Assembly: GCA_024330265.1 (NCBI GenBank)
Contig: JANDLT010000029.1
Coordinates: 1 to 59,945, forward strand
DNA: 59,945 nucleotides
Origin: Pyrinomonadaceae bacterium MAG19_C2-C3
GTDB taxonomy: Bacteria; Acidobacteriota; Blastocatellia; Pyrinomonadales; Pyrinomonadaceae
Direction of reading: 5' to 3'
Shown: in pieces, positions 8,343 to 18,389 of the stretch
How positions within the stretch are numbered: the first letter of the stretch is position 1
Layout of the letters: the number at the start of each line of letters is the position of its first letter
Notes under the pieces: generated by a model
The model's database searches: none
The model's input: the letters and a program-made list of their open reading frames with translations, nothing else
What the model was told of the DNA's origin: nothing
Position numbers and translations under genes: made by a program

Positions 8343-8780
8343 ATGAACGGAAATATGTCCAACTCCTCTTATACATCCACGCCGCAAACCGTTTTCGCAC
8401 GCCTTCACCATGACGAACGCGGCGGTTCGCGCTTGAGCTTTCTCATCACTCTATTATTGATTGTCGTCGCCGGATACTCTTTGACGCAGTATGTTCCGGT
8501 CGCATGGAACGCGCGTCTGTTTCGAGACGTGATGCAAAGCAAGGTTGATCAGGCGGCGGCTTTGAACAGGTCAACTTCTTGGGTCACGACGCAACTGCGC
8601 GCCGACATGGAAGACTACTCCATCCCGCCCGCAGCTTTGGTCAACGTCCAACGCCGCGACAACCGCATCGAAGCCATCGTGCGTTATGACCAGCCCGTCG
8701 CGCTGCCCGGTTATATTTATCACTACCAATTCGATTACGCCGCGCGCAGTGCGAGCTTTCTTTCGGGCGACACACCTTAA
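8343..8780 (+). CDS. Small single-pass membrane protein (DUF4845-like)
   Basis: A 145-residue protein with a short N-terminal cytoplasmic part, one membrane helix (LSFLITLLLIVVAGYSL, about residues 36-52) and a small external domain. The helix position right after a Gly/Ser stretch (RGGSR) and the following beta-rich domain recall DUF4845 proteins, which look pilin-like and are common but uncharacterised. An internal ATG at 8355 is an alternative start. It ends just before a convergent hairpin, opposite the radical SAM gene. Confidence 0.65.
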   Translation: MNGNMSNSSYTSTPQTVFARLHHDERGGSRLSFLITLLLIVVAGYSLTQYVPVAWNARLFRDVMQSKVDQAAALNRSTSWVTTQLRADMEDYSIPPAALVNVQRRDNRIEAIVRYDQPVALPGYIYHYQFDYAARSASFLSGDTP

Positions 8781-8868
8781 TAGTGGATAGTGGATAACGG
8801 ATAGTGGAGAGTGAAAGCACAGGAACAGGTTTTTAACTATCCACTATCCACTATCCGTTATCCACTAT
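8781..8868. repeat. Inverted heptad repeats between convergent genes
   Basis: Rightward units (tagtgga, tagtgga, taacgga, tagtgga) at 8781-8808 are mirrored by their complement (tatccac units) at about 8837-8868, giving a long imperfect hairpin between two convergent stop codons. It may act as a two-way terminator. The same heptad sequence recurs at 35.07-35.15 kb. Confidence 0.85.
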
Positions 8869-10739
8869 TAAGCCCGCGCGCCCAACTGCACCAATCCGGC
8901 GTGGACGGCGGGAGAAGCCGATGCCAACCACGTCGAAGGACACACGCCGCATCGCGTACATGAATCAACGCTCGGACACTTCGCGGTTGACTTCGCAATC
9001 TGTGCGCGCTCGTGTTCCTTCTGTAAAAACTCGCGCGACATTCCCGAATCAACCACTTCCCACGGCAATACTTCTTCATATCCGCGATGACGGCTCGTAT
9101 AAACGGACGGGTCAATTCCCGTTTCACGCAGAGTGCGATTGATGTCACCGTCGTGACGCGCCGCCGCTTCGATGAAACCCGAAAGTCTGCGGTCGCCAAG
9201 TGAGAACAACGCTTGTTCGTGTGCGATGCGCGCCGACATCATGCGAACTTCGACGTTCGGGATGCGTGCCATGTTCTTCGCCACCGTTTTCAAGCGACGC
9301 TTGAGTTCACGTTCTTCACAAATCGGCTCCCACTGAAACGGCGTGTTCGGCTTCGGGCAGAAACCGTTGAGGCTCGGAATGATTTTCCCGACGCGCCCGA
9401 AACGCTTGCCCGCCTCGACCATACGGTCACGCACGCGCTCGACGAACGCGACCATCTCATGCAAATCGTCTTCATCTTCCGTTGGCAAACCGACCATCAT
9501 GTAAAGCTTCATCGTCAACATTCCGCGCTCGAAAATCGAACCGCAGATGTCCACGATTTCATCGTTCGTCAAATTCTTGTTGATGACTTTACGAAGCCTG
9601 TCCGAACCCGTTTCCGGCGCGACCGCGATTTGCTGGTCACGCGATTCGACAAGTGCGTCCATCAATTCATCGGAAATCTGGTCAAGCCGCAAAGATGATA
9701 CCGAGATGCGATATTCCATCTCTCTAAGCCCGCGCAAAATCTCGCTGATTTCCGGGTGGTCACACACCGCCGTTGATACCAAACCGATTTTGTCTGTGCG
9801 ACCACGCCACTCGCGCGCCTTCGCTAAAATATCGCGCGCAGGCACGACTCTGGGGGGCCAATAGTTATAACCCGCCCAACAGAAGCGACAACCTTGCGAA
9901 CAGCCGCGCGAAATCTCGACAAGCAAACGCTCGCCCATCTCGGCGGTTGGCGACCATATCACCGACGACGGCGCGAAGACCTGTTCGCGTCGCAAGGCTT
10001 CGACGAGTTCCGTATCGCCGCGCTTCATCGCCCGCCGCAAAGAACCTTCCTTCGGATTCTCACTCGACACGGCGCGCCCGACCGTCTGCGTCACACCGTC
10101 GCGGTTCGGCGTATATGCGCGCACGATTCCATCATCGTCATACTCGACATCGTAAAACGACGGCACATAAAACCCGCGCCCGCGTGCGGCAAGGGTTTCG
10201 AGTAATTCTTCGCGTGTTCCTTCGTGGTCAAAAATCGCATCCACCAACTGCGCCGCTAAAACTTCGCCTTCACCGACCGCGACGACATCGGTAAAGTCCG
10301 CGATAGGTTCGGGATTGAGCGATGCCGCCGCCCCGCCCATCACGATGAGCGGGTCATGCGTCGTGCGTTCACGCGCCCATAAAGGAATGCCCGCGAGTTG
10401 CATCAGGCGCGCCATGTTCAGGTAATCGGTTTCAAAGGAGATTGAGAACGCGACGACATCGAAATCACGCACACGGGTTTGGGTTTCAAACGAAAGAAGC
10501 GGCGTGCGCGTCTTCTCGTGTTCGCGCCCGTCGCGCTCATCCGGGAGAAACGCGCGCTCACACGAAACGTCCGGCATCAAATTAAAAATTTCATATAAAG
10601 CTTGAAATCCAAGATTCGCCATCCCGACTTCATATGTGTTCGGATAAACCAGAGCGATACGCAAAGCCGCACCACGTTTAGTGATATAGCCTTCTTCGGT
10701 GGCAAGTTTCTGCCGGATACTTTCGACGATTTTCTTCAT
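8868..10739 (-). CDS. B12-binding-domain radical SAM protein (TIGR03960-like)
   Basis: The N-terminal part (residues 1-200, with YPNTYEVGMANLGFQALYEI) is the cobalamin-binding-like region. The radical SAM core carries the cluster motif RGCSQGCRFCWAGY (CxxxCxxC). It fits the TIGR03960 family of about 600-620 residues, whose reaction is not known. In many bacteria this family is adjacent or fused to a DUF2344 partner. No such partner is next to it here. It lies 107 bp downstream of rpoD on the same strand, with a heptad repeat in the gap. Confidence 0.88.
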   Translation of the reverse strand: MKKIVESIRQKLATEEGYITKRGAALRIALVYPNTYEVGMANLGFQALYEIFNLMPDVSCERAFLPDERDGREHEKTRTPLLSFETQTRVRDFDVVAFSISFETDYLNMARLMQLAGIPLWARERTTHDPLIVMGGAAASLNPEPIADFTDVVAVGEGEVLAAQLVDAIFDHEGTREELLETLAARGRGFYVPSFYDVEYDDDGIVRAYTPNRDGVTQTVGRAVSSENPKEGSLRRAMKRGDTELVEALRREQVFAPSSVIWSPTAEMGERLLVEISRGCSQGCRFCWAGYNYWPPRVVPARDILAKAREWRGRTDKIGLVSTAVCDHPEISEILRGLREMEYRISVSSLRLDQISDELMDALVESRDQQIAVAPETGSDRLRKVINKNLTNDEIVDICGSIFERGMLTMKLYMMVGLPTEDEDDLHEMVAFVERVRDRMVEAGKRFGRVGKIIPSLNGFCPKPNTPFQWEPICEERELKRRLKTVAKNMARIPNVEVRMMSARIAHEQALFSLGDRRLSGFIEAAARHDGDINRTLRETGIDPSVYTSRHRGYEEVLPWEVVDSGMSREFLQKEHERAQIAKSTAKCPSVDSCTRCGVCPSTWLASASPAVHAGLVQLGARA

Positions 10740-10865
10740 CAGTGGTCAGTGGTCGGGCGTGAAGCGTAGAAGATGGTTAGACGAAGTGAAAAGCGGGCAG
10801 TAATTGTTAGAATTGATATTTCCGATTTCTTCTAACTGCCCACTGCCTACTGCCTTCTGCCTACT
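10740..10865. repeat. Heptad repeats downstream of rpoD
   Basis: Two clusters occur: cagtggt units right at 10740-10755, and actgccc, actgcct, actgcct, tctgcct near 10832-10863. The latter overlap the 3' end of rpoD. A smaller inverted repeat (gttagaa...ttctaac) lies between them. The second unit type is the complement of the ggcagta units at 29.24 kb. Confidence 0.7.
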
Positions 10866-12649
10866 TCTTCATCAACAAACGCTTTCAGTTTGCGTGAGCG
10901 CGCCGGATGACGCAATTTGCGAAGGGCTTTGGCTTCGATTTGGCGTATGCGTTCGCGCGTCACGGCGAAGCTTTGCCCGACTTCTTCGAGCGTGTGTTCG
11001 CTGCCCGTCGTGCCTAAGCCGAAGCGCATTTTGATGACACGTTCTTCGCGCGGGGTTAAGGTCGCTAAAACCTCGTTCGTGATTTCGCGCAGGTTAGATG
11101 CGACAACCGAGTCGGCAGGGTTGACGATGGATTTATCTTCGAGCAGATCACCGAGATGCGAATCGGCTTCTTCACCGATTGGCGTCTCAAGTGAAATCGG
11201 TTCTTGAGCGATTTTCAGAACCTTGCGAACCTTTGAAACCGGAATCTCCATCTTGCGCGCGATTTCTTCGCTCGTCGGTTCGTGTCCCAGTTCTTGAACG
11301 AGTGCGCGCGATGTGCGAATCAATTTGTTTATCGTCTCAATCATATGGACGGGGATGCGAATCGTGCGTGCTTGGTCGGCAATCGCGCGTGTGATTGCCT
11401 GACGAATCCACCACGTCGCGTAAGTTGAAAACTTATAACCGCGCCGCCATTCAAACTTTTCCACCGCGCGCATCAAACCGATGTTGCCTTCCTGAATCAA
11501 ATCTAAAAACTGCATTCCGCGATTGGTGTACTTCTTGGCGATGGAAACGACAAGGCGCAGATTGGCTTCGGTGAGTTCGCGTTTCGCCTGACCCGATTCG
11601 ATTTCGCCTTTGGTGATGATTTGCAAACTGCGCTTGATTTCAAACGGAGCGATGCGGTGCGCGCGTTCGAGTTCTTTCAGTTTCAGGTGCGCCGCTTCGA
11701 TGTGTCCGTTGAGTTCCGCGACGAGTTCGGGCTTCGATTTCGTGGCGCGCCGACTTAGCTTTTCGGTGTGCGTTTCGATGTCGCGCTCTGCCGCGCGGAC
11801 TTCTTTATGAACATTGCGAATCGCTTCGATGAGACGTTGCCGCGCCCGCTCCGTCAAACTTAAACCTGTAATTTCCTGCGCGATTTCAAGCCGTGCGCGT
11901 GCGACACGGCGACGCAAGCTTACAAGTTCGGGCGCGTCACTATCATCTTTGATGCCCGCTTGTTCGTTGTTAAGCTTGTCCCAATTCTCCAAACTCTCCG
12001 CGAACAATCGTTTGATGTTGGTGATGCCTTCCGTTGTCCATTGCAGATACTCGTCCGCTCTGTCGTCCGATTGTTCGGCTAGTTCGGCTTGCTCTGAAAA
12101 CGTCACGATGTCACGAATGTGCAAACGTCCGCGCTCTAATTCCGCGCCGATTTCGATTAACGCCCGCACCGCAATCGGTGAGCGCGTCATCGCTTTCCGC
12201 GTCTTCATTTGACCTCGCTCGATGCGCTTGGCGATTGAGACTTCGCCCGCGCGATTAAGCAACGGCACGACGCCCATCTCACGCAAATAGACGCGCACCG
12301 GGTCGCTGTTTTTCTCCATCGCTCCGGCGGACAAATCCAACGCCGCTTCTTCCGCATCGTCGTCATCGTCGTCATCTTCCGCATCAACCGGATTCGTCGT
12401 CACGACTTGTTCGATAAGCTGTCTGTCGTCGCCGACGTGAATGTTCGCACCTTCGAGTTTTAACAGCACGTCCTCTATGTCGTCGGGCGACACCATCGAA
12501 TCCGGCATCGCGCGATTGAGGTCATCAAACGTCAGAAACTTTTTGTCGCCGCCGATTTGCAACAATCGCTCGACTACTTCGTCTTGGTCTTTATCTTGCA
12601 TCGTCAATAATTTGTCTTCACAAGTCGGGAAAAATTCAAACTGCCGCAC
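10847..12649 (-). CDS. rpoD: Primary sigma factor RpoD (sigma-70)
   Basis: Housekeeping sigma factor that directs RNA polymerase to -35/-10 promoters. The N-terminal region 1.1 is followed by an acidic Asp run (about residues 95-101). Region 1.2 contains [11 protein letters not shown], region 2 contains [12 protein letters not shown] and [14 protein letters not shown], region 3 follows, and region 4 carries the helix-turn-helix [21 protein letters not shown]. Length 600 is normal. The first codon is GTG, preceded by AAGGCGG at good spacing. An ATG 16 codons later is an alternative. It is third in mutS2-dnaG-rpoD, with a 29-bp gap from dnaG. Confidence 0.97.
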   Translation of the reverse strand: MRQFEFFPTCEDKLLTMQDKDQDEVVERLLQIGGDKKFLTFDDLNRAMPDSMVSPDDIEDVLLKLEGANIHVGDDRQLIEQVVTTNPVDAEDDDDDDDAEEAALDLSAGAMEKNSDPVRVYLREMGVVPLLNRAGEVSIAKRIERGQMKTRKAMTRSPIAVRALIEIGAELERGRLHIRDIVTFSEQAELAEQSDDRADEYLQWTTEGITNIKRLFAESLENWDKLNNEQAGIKDDSDAPELVSLRRRVARARLEIAQEITGLSLTERARQRLIEAIRNVHKEVRAAERDIETHTEKLSRRATKSKPELVAELNGHIEAAHLKLKELERAHRIAPFEIKRSLQIITKGEIESGQAKRELTEANLRLVVSIAKKYTNRGMQFLDLIQEGNIGLMRAVEKFEWRRGYKFSTYATWWIRQAITRAIADQARTIRIPVHMIETINKLIRTSRALVQELGHEPTSEEIARKMEIPVSKVRKVLKIAQEPISLETPIGEEADSHLGDLLEDKSIVNPADSVVASNLREITNEVLATLTPREERVIKMRFGLGTTGSEHTLEEVGQSFAVTRERIRQIEAKALRKLRHPARSRKLKAFVDEEVGRRQ

Positions 12650-12678
12650 AGCCGCCTTACTGTCGCTTTAGCATTCTA

Positions 12679-14556
12679 TTAAACTCTTGCGCCGCCTGTC
12701 GCTTCACGCGGCAAAGCATTCGCGCGCCGCTTCGTTAAATCAAGTCGCTCAATCATCACCTCGTGCAGTCGCGCCGTGTCGCCCGTTCTCTCCGCCGCGC
12801 GTTCGGCAATTCTAAGTTCATCTATGCGACGGTCAATGCTCATCAATCGCAAAGTCATCAAACAACTTTCGGCTCGTGCGATGTGGTCGTCCGCCGCTTC
12901 GTCCGCGTCGCGCCCGACATCGCTCATCAAAAGAAGCGGAACGATGTCCGCCGCCGCCGCGTCGTTCGCCGTCTCTTCCACCAACTTGGATGAATCAAAT
13001 TCTAAATTGCCCGTGTGCATCAGGTGAATAACTTCAAAGACGCGCGCCGATGCGAGTGTCGCATAGTCCGTCGGTTCGATGTGCGGCAGTATCACGCGAC
13101 GAACTTCCGCATCACTGACGAGGAGTTCAAGTAATTGTTGTTCGGCGATTGTTATGCGTGGTGCGGCGGCGACGTGCGTGGTTTCATGTTGATGATGCGC
13201 AGCGTGACGCCCGGTGGCGCGTGCGGCGGCGTTGCCGCGAATCTGTTCCCACAACGCGGCGCGAAGTGAAGCATCAACGCGCAGCGTGTCCATCGCCACA
13301 TCGAAAAACTCGCGGCGTTGAATCGGATTTTTAACGACGCCGAGCGCGGGCATAACCTCTTCGACCGCCGCCGACTTATCGGGCGGATGATTCAAGTCGC
13401 GTTCGCGCACCGCCTGTTCGAGGATAAATTGAATGTGAGAAATCGCCGCCCCGCGCAGCCTGTGATACTCGTCCGCACCCGCCGTTCGGATGAAGTCGTC
13501 CGGGTCTAAGTTGTCCGGCAAGACCAGTACCTTAACCTCAAAACCTTCGTTCAAAAGAACTTCGGTCGCACGCCGCGCCGCGTGAACACCCGCTTTATCA
13601 CCGTCGTAATTGATGACGATTTTCTTTGTGAAGCGACTTAAAAGTTTTCCTTGTCCCTCCGTCAAAGCCGTCCCCAAACTCGCCGCGACATTACGCACGC
13701 CCGCTTGATAAAGCATCACAAGGTCAAGATAACCTTCGACTAAAATCGCAAATTTGCGTTTCCTGATTTCCGCGTTCGCCTGAAACAGACCATACAAATG
13801 TCGCCCCTTCGTATAAGCGATTGTCTCCGGCGAGTTCAAATACTTCGGCTCATCTTCGGCGCGCATCGTCCGCCCGCCGAACGCGACGGCACGCCCGCGC
13901 ACATCCAGCACAGGGAAAATCACACGCCCCCGAAAGCGGTCATAAAAACCGCCGTTATCTTTTTTAACCACCAGCCCACTCGCCTCAAGCTGCTTGTCCG
14001 TCGCGCCTTTAGACCGTAAATGATTAAGCAAACCGTCCCATCTGTCCGGCGCGAAACCGATGCGAAACGCCGAGCGCGTTTCATCCATCAACCCGCGCCG
14101 CGCGATGTATTCACGACACGCGCGCGCATCAGTTGTCGTTCCCTCAAGCTGCGCTTCCCACCATTCCAAAGCCCAACCGTTAAGCCGCACGACATCATCA
14201 ATCTCACGCCTTCGCGCCTCATCCTTCTTTCTCTGCTCATCGCCACGTTCGCCCTGCTCCATCTGCGGCAACGCCACGCCGACCTTCTCCGCGACAATCT
14301 TTATCGCTTCGGGAAACGACACGCGCTCCATCTCCATCACGAAAGTGAACACGCTTCCTCCTTTTCCACATCCAAAGCATTTGAACGATTCACGCCCCGG
14401 ATTGACGGCAAATGAAGGCGACTTCTCTTGATGAAACGGGCAGCACGCCATCCAATTCGCGCCCTTCTTCTGCAACTGCACATAGTCCGACACGACGCGC
14501 ACGATGTCGGCTTGACGCTTCAAATCTTCGATGAAAGATTCAGGGAATTTGCTCAT
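12679..14556 (-). CDS. dnaG: DNA primase DnaG
   Basis: Makes RNA primers for replication. The CHC2 zinc-binding domain has ligands C39, H42, C60 and C63 in CPFH...CFGC. The TOPRIM catalytic domain includes LVEGYLDLVMLYQAG and INYDGDKAG. The C-terminal third is the helicase-binding region. Length 625 is typical. A 30-bp gap separates it from mutS2 upstream and 29 bp from rpoD downstream, similar to the classical dnaG-rpoD macromolecular synthesis operon. Confidence 0.96.
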   Translation of the reverse strand: MSKFPESFIEDLKRQADIVRVVSDYVQLQKKGANWMACCPFHQEKSPSFAVNPGRESFKCFGCGKGGSVFTFVMEMERVSFPEAIKIVAEKVGVALPQMEQGERGDEQRKKDEARRREIDDVVRLNGWALEWWEAQLEGTTTDARACREYIARRGLMDETRSAFRIGFAPDRWDGLLNHLRSKGATDKQLEASGLVVKKDNGGFYDRFRGRVIFPVLDVRGRAVAFGGRTMRAEDEPKYLNSPETIAYTKGRHLYGLFQANAEIRKRKFAILVEGYLDLVMLYQAGVRNVAASLGTALTEGQGKLLSRFTKKIVINYDGDKAGVHAARRATEVLLNEGFEVKVLVLPDNLDPDDFIRTAGADEYHRLRGAAISHIQFILEQAVRERDLNHPPDKSAAVEEVMPALGVVKNPIQRREFFDVAMDTLRVDASLRAALWEQIRGNAAARATGRHAAHHQHETTHVAAAPRITIAEQQLLELLVSDAEVRRVILPHIEPTDYATLASARVFEVIHLMHTGNLEFDSSKLVEETANDAAAADIVPLLLMSDVGRDADEAADDHIARAESCLMTLRLMSIDRRIDELRIAERAAERTGDTARLHEVMIERLDLTKRRANALPREATGGARV

Positions 14557-14586
14557 TGTCTCATCGGTTCATCGCTTACGTTCCGC

Positions 14587-17091
14587 TTAGCTTTTCAACT
14601 CGACAATCGTCGCGCCGTCGCCGCCCTGTTCACGCGGTGCGGTTGAGTAACGCGCGACGTGTGGATGATGGCGGAGAAGGTCGGCGATGGCGCGTTTGAG
14701 TGCGCCCGTGCCGATGCCGTGAACGATGCGAATCGGGTTTAAGTTGTGCATGTAGGCTTCATCTAAAAACTTGTCGGTCGCGTCGGTCGCTTCGTCAACC
14801 GTGCGTCCGATGAGATTGAGTTCGGATGAAGCGTCGAAAGATGTTTCGCGCAAACGAAGTTCTGTGCCGCGTGCATGTGCCTGTCTTTGAAGACGCGCCC
14901 CGCGTGTGCTTGAGGGTTCGGGGACGGCTTCGACAAGTTCGAGGTTGTCGAGTTTTTCGCGGAAGCGAAGCACGCCCGCGCGGACTTCGACTTCATCGCC
15001 TTTGCGACGTTCGACGATGCCGATGGTGTCAAGGGAAAGTACGCGCACGCGGTCGCCCGCTTTGATGTCGCCCGCATCGCGTGTGCGTGAAGCGATGAAG
15101 GTTTCGCCGTTCGTCGAAGCTGATGCGGTGGACGTTGTGCCTGTATCCTGACGGACGACGCGCGCACCGCTTGATGATGCGCGTGCGCTCTTGGCGTGTT
15201 CACGTTTGAGGCGTTCGGCTTCGCGTGCGACTTCGGCGCGTCGCGTGGCGGCGTCGCGTTCGGCGCGTGCGCGTGCGGCGCGGTCTTCGATTTTGGCGGC
15301 GATGTCGGCGGTCGCTTTCGTCGCTTGTTGTTCAAAGTCGCGCAAGAGTTTTTGCATCTCGCGCTCAAACTCGCGTTGTTGTTCCGTCGCGCGGCGTTCG
15401 GCGTCGCGGTCGAGTGCAGCGTACTTTTCCGCGACCGCCGCGCGTTCTTCTTCGAGTGCGTGCCGCAGAGTTTTGGCTTCTTCCGATTCGCGCTTGATGC
15501 GATTTAAGTACGCGCTCGCTTCGCGTGAGGAAACTTCGACACGTCCAATTGCGGCTTCGATAATGGTTTCGGGGAAACCAAAACGGCGCGCGATTTCCAA
15601 GCCCGAAGATGAACCGGCGAGTCCGAGCAGAAGGCGATACGTCGGTTGAAGCGTGCGCTCGTCAAATTCGACGCTCGCGTTCGTGACGCTCTCATCATTG
15701 GCTGCGTAAATCTTCAAGCCGCGATAGTGCGTCGTGGCGATGAGGTGCGCTCCGCACTCACGACGGAAATGGTCAACCACCGCGACGCCCAACGCCGAGC
15801 CTTCTTCCGGGTCAGTTCCCGTGCCGACTTCATCAAGCAAGACGAGGGCGGGAGATTCGCAAACATCAATCATGCGGCGTATGTTCGAGACGTGCGCGGT
15901 GAAGGTCGAGAGGTTGGCGGCGAGTGATTGCGCGTCGCCGATGTCGGCGAGTATCGAACGATACACAGGCACGCGCGCCCGCTTCGCCGGAACGTGCAAG
16001 CCTGAGAGCGCGGCGAGTGCGATGAGTCCGGCGGTCTTTAAGACAACAGTTTTGCCGCCCGCGTTCGCCCCCGAAATCACCATCACCGGACGCTCATTAC
16101 TCAACGTGAACGAACACGGCACGGCACTCTTTCCTTCACGCCGCAGCCTTTCATCAAGCAACGGGTGACGCGCTTCTTCAAGTTCAATCGTCGCGCGTTT
16201 CTCGTCCGATTCGATGACGGGTTCGATGCAATCGAGGCGCGTGGCGAGGCGCGACTTGGCGCGTGTGAAATCGAGTTCCGCGATGATGTCGGAAGCGAGT
16301 TTGATGACGGGAAGTTCGAGGCGCAGTTCGTCGCTCAACCTTGCGAGAACCTGCGCGACTTCGCGGGCTTCGCGGTCGCGCAAAAGTTGCAGTTCGTTGT
16401 TCGCTTCGATGCTCTCCAAAGGTTCGACGAAGACGGTCGCCCCCGATGACGAAACGCCGTGCGCGACGCCGCCGATGCGCGAGCGTGCTTCGGCGCGCAC
16501 CGGAATCACGAAGCGGTCGTTTCGCACAGTGACGATTTGATCTTGCACGGCTTCTTCCTGCCGTCGCATTAAAGTTTCAAGCGAGCGCGTAATCGTCGAA
16601 CGAAGGCGCGAAATCTCCGAGCGCACGCGCGCAAGTTCCGCACTCGCACGGTCGTCAACATCACCCGAAGGCAAAATCTTCGCAGTCACGCGCGCCGCGA
16701 GTCGTTCGGTCGCGGCGGGAAGCTGTGAAACCAGTTCCCACAACACGGGCGCGCGTTCGCGTTCGTTCGAGATGATGCTTCGCGCACTCGCCGCCCCTTC
16801 GCACACACGCGCGAGTTCGAGCAAACTCAGACCGTCGAGCGGCGCGCCTTCGATGGCAAGTCTTTGAATGGCTTCGGTCGGGTCGCCGAGTTCGGAGAAC
16901 GTCCACATCGCCCCGCGTTCACGAAGCGTGATGCTCTCCGACACGAGGCGCAACGCGCGACGTATCATCTCTGCGTCATTCATCGGCGCGAGTCCGGCGG
17001 CACGCATCGCACCCATCGGGGTTTGGGCTTCGCGGCGGACGAGTTCGCGCAAAGCGGCATATTCGAGGGATTCAAAAGCTTGGTCATTCAT
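14587..17091 (-). CDS. mutS2: Endonuclease MutS2
   Basis: MutS-family ATPase with a C-terminal Smr nuclease domain. It suppresses recombination in some bacteria and rescues collided ribosomes in others. The Walker A motif is SGANAGGKTVVLKT, the Walker B region is LVLLDEVGTGTDPEEG, and a long Arg/Glu/Ala-rich coiled coil spans about residues 510-640. The Smr domain holds LNLIGRTVDEA and HGIGTGALKRAI. The length of 834 is slightly above the usual 780-800, with a Ser/Thr/Ala-rich insert before the KOW-like segment (KAGDRVRVLSLD). It appears to be the first gene of the mutS2-dnaG-rpoD operon. Confidence 0.95.
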   Translation of the reverse strand: MNDQAFESLEYAALRELVRREAQTPMGAMRAAGLAPMNDAEMIRRALRLVSESITLRERGAMWTFSELGDPTEAIQRLAIEGAPLDGLSLLELARVCEGAASARSIISNERERAPVLWELVSQLPAATERLAARVTAKILPSGDVDDRASAELARVRSEISRLRSTITRSLETLMRRQEEAVQDQIVTVRNDRFVIPVRAEARSRIGGVAHGVSSSGATVFVEPLESIEANNELQLLRDREAREVAQVLARLSDELRLELPVIKLASDIIAELDFTRAKSRLATRLDCIEPVIESDEKRATIELEEARHPLLDERLRREGKSAVPCSFTLSNERPVMVISGANAGGKTVVLKTAGLIALAALSGLHVPAKRARVPVYRSILADIGDAQSLAANLSTFTAHVSNIRRMIDVCESPALVLLDEVGTGTDPEEGSALGVAVVDHFRRECGAHLIATTHYRGLKIYAANDESVTNASVEFDERTLQPTYRLLLGLAGSSSGLEIARRFGFPETIIEAAIGRVEVSSREASAYLNRIKRESEEAKTLRHALEEERAAVAEKYAALDRDAERRATEQQREFEREMQKLLRDFEQQATKATADIAAKIEDRAARARAERDAATRRAEVAREAERLKREHAKSARASSSGARVVRQDTGTTSTASASTNGETFIASRTRDAGDIKAGDRVRVLSLDTIGIVERRKGDEVEVRAGVLRFREKLDNLELVEAVPEPSSTRGARLQRQAHARGTELRLRETSFDASSELNLIGRTVDEATDATDKFLDEAYMHNLNPIRIVHGIGTGALKRAIADLLRHHPHVARYSTAPREQGGDGATIVELKS

Positions 17092-17449
17092 CGTTCGTCA
17101 ATCTTACCATTCAGACGCGAGACGAAGGTAAAGCGATTCAATGTTCAGTGTTCGTGATCAGTCATCTGCGTTCACGCGGCTTTCCGCGAAGCGGCACTTA
17201 GACAGGTTCCGTTCGACGGCTGGGGGCTATTGCCAACCTCTCATCAGCCCGAATCTCGCCGGGCTTTCCCGTGAGGCTTGAGCCGTTCGGGTGTGGTGGC
17301 TGAAGCCGGAAGCGAGAAGGACATTAAATTATGAGTTTGTTACAGGTGAGTGGTTATTATTGAAAGTGGAAAATCTAACGATGACGTGGATAAACATTAA
17401 CGTGGAAATTCGCAAAGGTTAATCTTTTTGATACACGCCAAAGCGCGCC

Positions 17450-17487
17450 AACGTACTTGCGTATGTTGGCGCGCTTTAGGTAATGAC
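17450..17487 (-). terminator. Terminator of the toxin-antitoxin-like operon
   Basis: AAAGCGCGCCAAC and GTTGGCGCGCTTT form a perfect 13-bp stem with a short loop, about 25-60 bp after the DUF2283 stop codon. On the minus strand a run of A and T follows, including TCAAAAAGATT. Confidence 0.7.
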
Positions 17488-17510
17488 GAAACATCACGAC
17501 CGTCAAATCT

Positions 17511-17810
17511 TTATGCGGCTTGTTCGGTGAATTTATCGGTGATGTCTAAAATTTCAACACTCACCAAAGTTTTGCCTTCATAGTTATAAATTATTCCGAT
17601 GCCGTCATCGGTTTCGCTACGAGTCGGATACGGTGCTTCCTTAAAGCGTATCGTTAGCAAATCAACCGCTTCGCCATACTTCATCCATATTTCCCCGGCG
17701 GTCAAATCAACCGGGATGCTCGCCGCGTCTAACCGCCGTGCGGCAAGTCGCAACAGCCGCGCATCGGTGGGCTGTGCTAGTCGTCTCTGTCCTGTTCGTA
17801 TTTGCGCCAT
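17511..17810 (-). CDS. DUF2283-like protein, putative antitoxin
   Basis: A 99-residue protein. Residues about 43-95 show the DUF2283 pattern: a strand with MKYGEAVDLLTIRF, a short acidic loop, then a strand-turn ending in LVSVEILDIT. Members of this family are often encoded beside DUF4258-type toxins. The gene overlaps the 3' end of the upstream gene by 34 bp, so the two are surely translated from one message. An internal ATG at codon 43 would give just the domain. The antitoxin role is inferred from the pairing. Confidence 0.65.
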   Translation of the reverse strand: MAQIRTGQRRLAQPTDARLLRLAARRLDAASIPVDLTAGEIWMKYGEAVDLLTIRFKEAPYPTRSETDDGIGIIYNYEGKTLVSVEILDITDKFTEQAA

Positions 17811-18145
17811 ATCACAATTTTTCGGTCAAAGTCCGGCTTGTAAAAAGCCGTGATGAAAAAGCCTTCGTATTCATTCAGTTCGCGGTAGATGACGTGCAAA
17901 AAACTTTTACCATAGTTGACTACCGCTACTCGCGTTCCGGTCTGCCCGCGAAGAATATAATCCGGGTCGGCAATCGCATCAAGGATAATCTCATAATCGC
18001 TAAAAGAAAAATCGTGTGGGTGTGATTCTAAAGTGTGTTCCCATTGTTCGACAGTCACGCGAATAAGCGCGCCCGGCTCGTCGGTTTCGCGCGTCTTGTT
18101 TCTTTTGACGCAAACTGCAAAGGCTGTGCCTAAAATGTCGTCCAT
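17777..18145 (-). CDS. Putative RNase-like toxin (DUF4258/Barnase-EndoU-RelE-like fold)
   Basis: A 122-residue protein with the layout of small RNase-type toxins. A helix (TVEQWEHTLESHPHDF) leads to DYEIILDAIADPDYILRG, then antiparallel strands (TRVAVVNYGKSFLHVIYREL) and a final strand containing FFITAFYKPDF. The HPxxF...I...PD...I pattern followed by TAF/TAY is typical of DUF4258/phage Barnase-like domains. It is the first gene of a two-gene unit with the DUF2283 gene. It starts only 15 bp inside the edge of the palindromic element, so its promoter probably lies in that element. Toxicity is inferred. Confidence 0.6.
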   Translation of the reverse strand: MDDILGTAFAVCVKRNKTRETDEPGALIRVTVEQWEHTLESHPHDFSFSDYEIILDAIADPDYILRGQTGTRVAVVNYGKSFLHVIYRELNEYEGFFITAFYKPDFDRKIVIWRKYEQDRDD

Positions 18146-18389
18146 AACGATACTTTACACGTTAAAACGCCCTTGCAAACTTGTTGACCTTCCTACCCAG
18201 CCGTCAAACGGCTGGTCTATGCGCCCTGCGGGAAAGCCGTCTGAAGATGGCTGAGTAGGTGACAAGGTTTAAGGTTGAGTGCCGGAATCAATCTTGAACA
18301 CTGAACCGCTTTTCGAGGAGGCAAGCCGAAACACTCACGCGCGCATCAAACTTGCGCTTTACGCATCGGTTTCGTGAAAGGTTTTTAAT

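Larger units (their letters stand above)
17165..18258. repeat. Palindromic repeat element, 'filled' copy carrying a toxin-antitoxin-like pair
   Basis: The reverse complement of 18160-18258 matches the left half of the 6836-7089 element, up to GCAAGGGCGTTTTAACG. The reverse complement of 17165-17328 matches its right half from TTTAATGTCCTTCTC onward. The intervening 17329-18159 holds two minus-strand genes and a terminator that are absent from the empty copy. TTTTAACG at one edge and ATTTAATG at the other look like a decayed target-site duplication (6 of 8 bases). Confidence 0.75.
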
